Source of the DNA: Sclerurus mexicanus
Lineage: Eukaryota > Chordata > Aves > Passeriformes > Furnariidae
Assembly (NCBI GenBank): GCA_013396755.1
Contig: VWZF01002906.1
Span: 403,414-467,413 of the forward strand
Reading direction: 5' to 3'
DNA length: 64,000 nt
Shown here in pieces: positions 59,140-64,000 of the stretch. Every line of letters begins with the position of its first letter. Position 1 is the stretch's first letter. The position numbers and the translations under genes were made by a program. Under the pieces are notes generated by a model. That model was not told where the DNA came from, ran no database searches, and saw nothing but the letters and a program-made list of their open reading frames with translations.

Positions 59140-59630
59140 TGCCACTCACTACAAGAACATTGAAGTGCTCGAGCATGTCCAGAAAAGGGCAACAAGAATG
59201 GTGAAAGGTCTACAGAGTAACTCATATGAGGAGTGGCTGAGGGAGCTGGGATTATTTAGCCTGGAAAAAAAAGGAGGTTCAGGGACGACCTTATCACTCT
59301 GTACAACTATATGAAAGGAGGTTGTAGTGAGGTAGGAGCCAGTCTCTTCTCCCAAGTAACAAGCAATACGACAAGAGAAATTAGCTCAAATTATGCCAGT
59401 GGAGGTTTAGACTGGGTATTAGGAAAAATTTCTCTTTGGAGAGGGTTATTCAAGTACTAGCACAGGCTACCCTGGGAAATGGTTGAGTCACCATCCCTGG
59501 AGGTATTTAAAAACGTGTAGATGTGGCACTTGAGGACATGGTTTAGTGGTGGGCTTAGCAATGTTATGTTCACGGGTGGACTTGATGATCTTAAAGGTTT
59601 TTCCTAACCTAAATAATTCTATGATTCCAC
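59140..59630 (+). mobile_element. CR1 LINE, 5'-truncated, 3' end intact
   Basis: It starts in the last part of the CR1 reverse-transcriptase frame (VLEHVQKRATRMVKGL, then YEEWLRELGLFSLEKK, inside a plus-strand frame that ends at 59314 after a frameshift around the poly-A-like AAAAAAAGG). It continues through the usual 3' region (CACCATCCCTGGAGGTATTT, GGACTTGATGATCTTAAAGG) to a clean end, AATTCTATGATTCC, near 59630. It is the best preserved CR1 3' end in the window and similar in subfamily to the copy at 28 kb. Frames on the minus strand over it are shadows. Confidence 0.95.
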
Positions 59631-59736
59631 AACTACAGAGATTTAAGGTATACATACATGTATTTATGTATATTTTAATCAACTTTTTTTCAAAGCAAAA
59701 TGAAGAGAATAATGGATTTTGTAGTGGCAAAATCCC

Positions 59737-59905
59737 AAAATTAAAAAAAAAAAAACAACAAACAAAAAAACCCACACAACAAAAAAACCCCAACCCCTCC
59801 CAAACAAACAAAAAACAAACAAACAAAACAAACAAAAACCCAAACCCAAACAAACAAAACCCACAAAAAACCCCTACCCAGATCAAAAAACAAACACACC
59901 ACATC
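59737..59905 (-). repeat. A/C-only low-complexity tract (T/G on minus strand)
   Basis: About 170 bp of A and C on the plus strand: A runs, then AAACAAACAAA and AAACCCAAACCC patterns. It is the strand-reversed counterpart of the G/T tract at 49.4 kb. Frames of 129-138 codons on both strands over it are low complexity and not genes. It lies about 105 bp downstream of the CR1 end. Confidence 0.9.
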
Positions 59906-62900
59906 TCTTTTATTGTACCTTTAGGACTAATCTAGACAGGAGCTATTTTTCAAACCAAATGGTGTAATTTTCTTCTGTGTCCAAAGTTTGTTTCTTTTAT
60001 CTCTACAAAACTATAAACATACAGGACATTTCAACTCAATAGGCTTTGGAAAGATAAGCTTTTTCAATTGCTAGCAATGCCCCCTTTTGACAGAGATCAA
60101 TTTTTCCTTCCTCTTCTAAAGGTGAAGGAACGGCAGCACTGCAGCAATTCTCCCTAAGGCCACTTCCATTTTCTCTGAGCAATATAGAGTAATTGCAAAC
60201 TTTTCCTTGCCCAAAATGCCTCATCTCTAACCCTTCCTGTTGAACCAGCCCAAGCTCTGGCTCAGCCCCAACCAGATTTAGGAAGCTGTAGTAGCAGACT
60301 GTGAACAAAAACATCAAAAAATAAAGACTTAGGAATTATTTGTGCAACATTAAAACTAAATGACTGACCCTAACCAGGGAAGTGAGGGAAGAGGAAGGGA
60401 AAATATTTATGTTATTATTGTAACATTTTCCCCCAAGAAATTGTAAGGTCACCTGGTTATTTTTGTCCTTCTCTCCTTCAAAATGTAGGTGGTAAATCCT
60501 GGGCATGACTGGATTGCAGCCAAGTATAGGTTTCTTTTCATATTCTATCTTTGGATTAGATATTCCTGTTTTAATCAGAGTAATTTAAGTCCAAAATTCC
60601 TGTTAGAATCTTTCAGGTTAGATAAAATTTAATCCTGTAAATCACATAAACATATCATTTCTGTGCCTTTGTTCATCTACAGTGATAGGATGTTTTTTCT
60701 TGAAATATTTTATAGATTATAAGGATATCTATGTGTCAACTTTTGTCCTATCAGGTTCTGTTTTACAGTCCAAAAAAGCAAGAAAGATGCCTGTCAAAAT
60801 TAAAAAAAAAAAATAATTAAAAGAGAAAAAGAAGTATTCTAAATGATACTGTATTTTTTTCAATCACAAGGCTCAACCCATTCAACAATTAACTGATCAG
60901 CTAATTAACATCTTTTTCTACTTTCTAAAAAAAGTGGAGACTTTCACTCACACCTAAGTGTAAGCTCCAGGGAAAAAAGTCTTATCCTTGAACTGAAAAA
61001 TATCTGCCTTTGTCTGCAGGTGGGTAATTATATTCTCCTATGCTGATACAACTACTGGGCACCACCATCTTAAGTAACTAAGGATTAAAGTCTATTAAAT
61101 TTATAGGACAGGTTGTTAGCTCTTATCTCACACTTGAAATGTAACATCATTGCATGTCTAAACTACTTAAACCAATGTACTGTTAGCTTTCTTCCAGCAT
61201 CATTTGTTTCTCTGTGGAGAATACAGAAAGTTTGAGGGTTGTTTATTTTTTTAACATAATGTTCAAACTTGCATTAAATTAAATTACAGAAAATGTACTA
61301 TTCAATCTTTTAAAAATGTAAAACAGAATGGAGAAGAACAAGAATAGACAAAAGTGAGATAATATACTGGTAGACACTAAAAACTTCAAGCATTAGTTTG
61401 TGCAGACTTTTTTGCTCTTTGTCTCTATATGCAATGTAGAACAATACATGTTATCTTCAGGTGACAGAATATTTATGCTGCCTTTGCAAATTAGTCAATC
61501 AATTAAAAATTTCAAATCTCACAGCTCTTCATCAGTCTGTTTTATGGAATTAAGAATTTTCTCTTACTGACTTCAATTAGCGTTGGCTTCCAATCAGAAG
61601 AGGCAAGTTTTTATGCAATTTGAAAGCAGTATTTCAAGACATTCCACATTTCCTACTTTGATATGATTTCAAAACATAGTTAAGGCATTTTAAGAAAGAA
61701 AAATGTAATTTTCATATATGAGATAATTCTTATAAAACTAACTAAACATTTAACTTCAAATTTGTGTTGAGAAACACAAGGTGATTATAATTTTTTTTCA
61801 AATAAAAGTAATTTTAAATCACCATAATAACCTATGTTGTTATTGTTGGGTTTTTTCCATGCCTTCAATCCTATTTTTTCAGTTGTGCTGAATCTATTCC
61901 TAAAATGCATTTCTCAAACACATTCTTGTTTGTAAGACATTCTCAACTAAGCTACTGTGTGAAGTGTATTCAGACTTTCACAAAGAAGTAACTACAGCTT
62001 AATGGCTCATTACTTTATGAGAGCACCTTCTTTTCCAGTCATGTAGAATCTTCTGTGCCATGGCAAACAAGAACAGGAATGTGTTAACAGAGACCACAGT
62101 GGAAGGTTTTACGATGTGCTCTTGATTTTAAGGGTCTTTTTAGATATGTGAGAGTGTGTGTGTATGTACATATCCATCCTTTTAAAGAAATGTTGCAATG
62201 GAGCTCCTAAAGCCACCACAGTGTGCAATATCTAGGTAGGGAAGAGTAAGATAGAAAAACCTCTTATGAAAATTTGAACAGGTATTGGAAAATATTCGAT
62301 AGACAGACAGTAGATGCAGTGTTATTTGTGTACTGTAAAGAATGAAATGCAGCATGGCACCACCTTGTAAAAAAGTTAAAGCCATTGACATTTAATGAGG
62401 GAACAGATAGGAAATCAAAGAGCATCTTCCTTCAGAAAAGCTGACCTTTTAAAAAAGAAATTAAAAAAAAATCTCAGTGGTAGTTGAAGTTTCATACAGT
62501 TACAGAACAGAATAAATATCACATGACTATTGCTCACACAGAAATGAATTTTGGTGTAAATTTGATTTTAAAAGATAAGATTTTCATCAGTCAAATAATT
62601 TAAACTAGAAGGTTAAGAATGTTTTTCAAAGTAATTTAGCAATACTCAGGGTATCACAAGCCTATTCTAAGGTAACAACAGATGAAGACATAGGCATAGG
62701 ATCATTTTCCTTTGTCTACCTGTGTATCTGACACTCTTTTATCCAAAGCATATATTCTTTAAAAAGAAGAATACCAACTCAGTAAAATGCCATTACTTTT
62801 GTTTTGCTATTTAACCTTTATGTTTCTCACCCTATTGGGTGACTTCTACAAACAACCAGTCGAGAAATAAACTGCAGTGTTATCACATTCCTTTGATAAC

Positions 62901-62987
62901 TAATCTATAAAGAGATATCAGTTATCATTCACAACACAATTCAAGAACTGTTCACCTGAAAATTCATTAGGAGTATAGGAACAGAAT
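59906..62987. other. AT-rich non-coding stretch
   Basis: No gene was recognised. A 93-codon minus-strand frame (60036-60317) has no recognisable features. A TG-rich patch lies near 62155-62168. Confidence 0.5.
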
Positions 62988-63006
62988 TTAATAATAATAA
63001 TAATAA
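62988..63006 (+). repeat. (TAA)n microsatellite
   Basis: Six tandem TAA units. Confidence 0.85.
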
Positions 63007-63161
63007 ATTGTATCTTTCATAGTAGTGTTGAGCACAATTACTGAGCACTACTTACTGAAACTTCAGTGCCATACAATATAGAACTACCTTCCTAGGAAGA
63101 AAGTATCTTACAGTACTTGTATTTTGGAGCCTGGGTTGGGGTGGGTGCAGTGCGAGGGGGT

Positions 63162-63560
63162 TGTGCTGGTTTGGTTTTGGTTTGGGGGAGAGAGGTGAGA
63201 GAGAGTATGGAAACAGACTCAGTATATAAGATGCAACAGTGAAGTTGTTATGGGTAATGGAAGGAATGTGGCAGTAAAGTTTTGCAGTAAATAATCGAAG
63301 CTGCCTTTCACCTCTGGTAACCTGTACCCAAGCAAGGTCAAATAGAAAATTAGTTTTGTGATCTCTTCACAGTCCCAATCTACAGTTAGAAACAGCTATG
63401 ACCAGAATAGCAACAGGCTGGCAGCTAAAAGCTGAGCTGAAAGCATAAGGTATTCACCCTCATGCTTCAGCCTCCAGTGTCCTATGAGACCTCACCCCAG
63501 TGCTTAATGTGAGGTTATTGACCTGTGGAAGATGAAGTACACGTATCTTTAAGGAATCAG
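63162..63560 (+). mobile_element. Possible LTR-derived fragment
   Basis: It starts TGTGCTGGTTTGG, like the start of many avian ERV LTRs, then G/T- and GA-rich DNA, then a TATA-like AGTATATAAGATG (about 63219-63231). The short distance from start to TATA would require a deletion, and no 3' end is visible. The resemblance is limited to these features. Confidence 0.25.
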
Positions 63561-63718
63561 TGTCTTGACCTGTACAGTTACTGTTTCATCAGGAACAGTC
63601 TTTCTCACCCTTTGTTTTCAGAAGTGTTAATGAAAAATACAGTCAATTACTTGTCATATCCTACAATCAAAGAAACTACATAACTTTGGTTATAAACTCT
63701 TAAGGGAAGCTATAGCAC

Positions 63719-64000
63719 TGTCTTAGTTCAAGGGGAGAACTAAGATATCTATGTTGACCAAGAAAAAATAATCCCTCTCCCTTTAAATTTAGAAACAAAA
63801 CTTTAATTAGGAAATATATATGAAAAGGATAACAGTTCTCAACCACAGTACATTTATATGTATACCCAGAAAAGACCAAACACCAGCAACTTGTAATAAA
63901 ATCTTCCCCCTCCCCAAATGACAAGGCAAACAGTTAAAAGGTCTTTTGGCTACCCCCCCCCAAAAAGGGGACTGCAGTTATATCTAAGGACAGCAGGTGG
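63719..64000 (-). mobile_element. Endogenous retrovirus LTR, 3' part, continuing past window
   Basis: On the minus strand the block ends in GAACTAAGACA at 63719, matching the CA end of a songbird ERV LTR type that I recognise (TGTCTTAGTT on the opposite strand). A CTAATTAAAG segment (about 63802-63811, minus strand) supplies an ATTAAA-type polyadenylation signal. C-rich and G-rich runs (63901-63913, 63953-63969) follow the same layout as that family. The 5' part of the LTR lies beyond the window end. The 74-codon frame over it is a shadow. Confidence 0.5.

Noticed and set aside
59488..59935. Open frames of 138 and 129 codons on opposite strands
   Set aside because: Both depend on the A/C low-complexity tract and the CR1 end; codon content is low complexity.
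1..64000. Prokaryotic-type systems (operons, CRISPR, toxin-antitoxin, phage)
   Set aside because: CR1 and ERV repeats, AT-rich composition and lack of dense coding frames show avian nuclear DNA.

Overview
The window is AT-rich vertebrate nuclear DNA, almost certainly from a bird. Three clear CR1 LINE copies and a short CR1 tail are present (about 10.1-10.7, 25.4, 28.0-28.6 and 59.1-59.6 kb), with the 5'-truncated form and 'ATTCTATGAT'-type 3' end typical of avian CR1. Several LTR-like blocks resemble families seen in songbirds and other neoavian genomes. I see no bacterial operons, CRISPR array, plasmid or phage genes, rRNA or complete tRNA. Nearly all long open frames are chance frames in AT-rich DNA or lie inside repeats.

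Layout. 0-5 kb: an LTR on the minus strand (1.36-1.77 kb) and a purine-rich minisatellite ending at an ambiguous base (3716). 5.4-5.7 kb: an isolated GC/CpG-rich block, also ending at an ambiguous base (5721). 8.6 kb: a perfect 11-bp-stem inverted repeat. 10.1-10.7 kb: an internally deleted CR1. 15.4-15.7 kb: a probable solo LTR. 23.7 and 25.1-25.3 kb: two minus-strand open blocks that could be exons or exon remnants of an unrecognised gene. 28.0-28.6 kb: a CR1 missing its middle. 30.8 kb: a weak exon candidate on the plus strand. 33.88-33.98 kb: three consecutive perfect hairpins in 103 bp, rich in GATC. 40.1-41.6 kb: two unrelated LTR-like blocks, both on the minus strand, one with a plausible primer-binding site. 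45.5-46.1 kb: a further LTR-like block on the plus strand. 49.4-49.6 and 59.7-59.9 kb: strongly strand-asymmetric G/T and A/C tracts. 54.7-55.5 kb: a run of plus-strand open frames in locally GC-richer DNA. 63.7-64.0 kb: the end of a minus-strand LTR running off the window.

Overall this looks like intergenic or deep intronic DNA between or inside large genes. No gene can be named with confidence, and no set of genes works together here. The best leads for something new are the 33.9 kb hairpin cluster, the minus-strand open block at 23.7 kb with its splice acceptor, and the 54.7-55.5 kb open frames. None of these amounts to a demonstrated new system.
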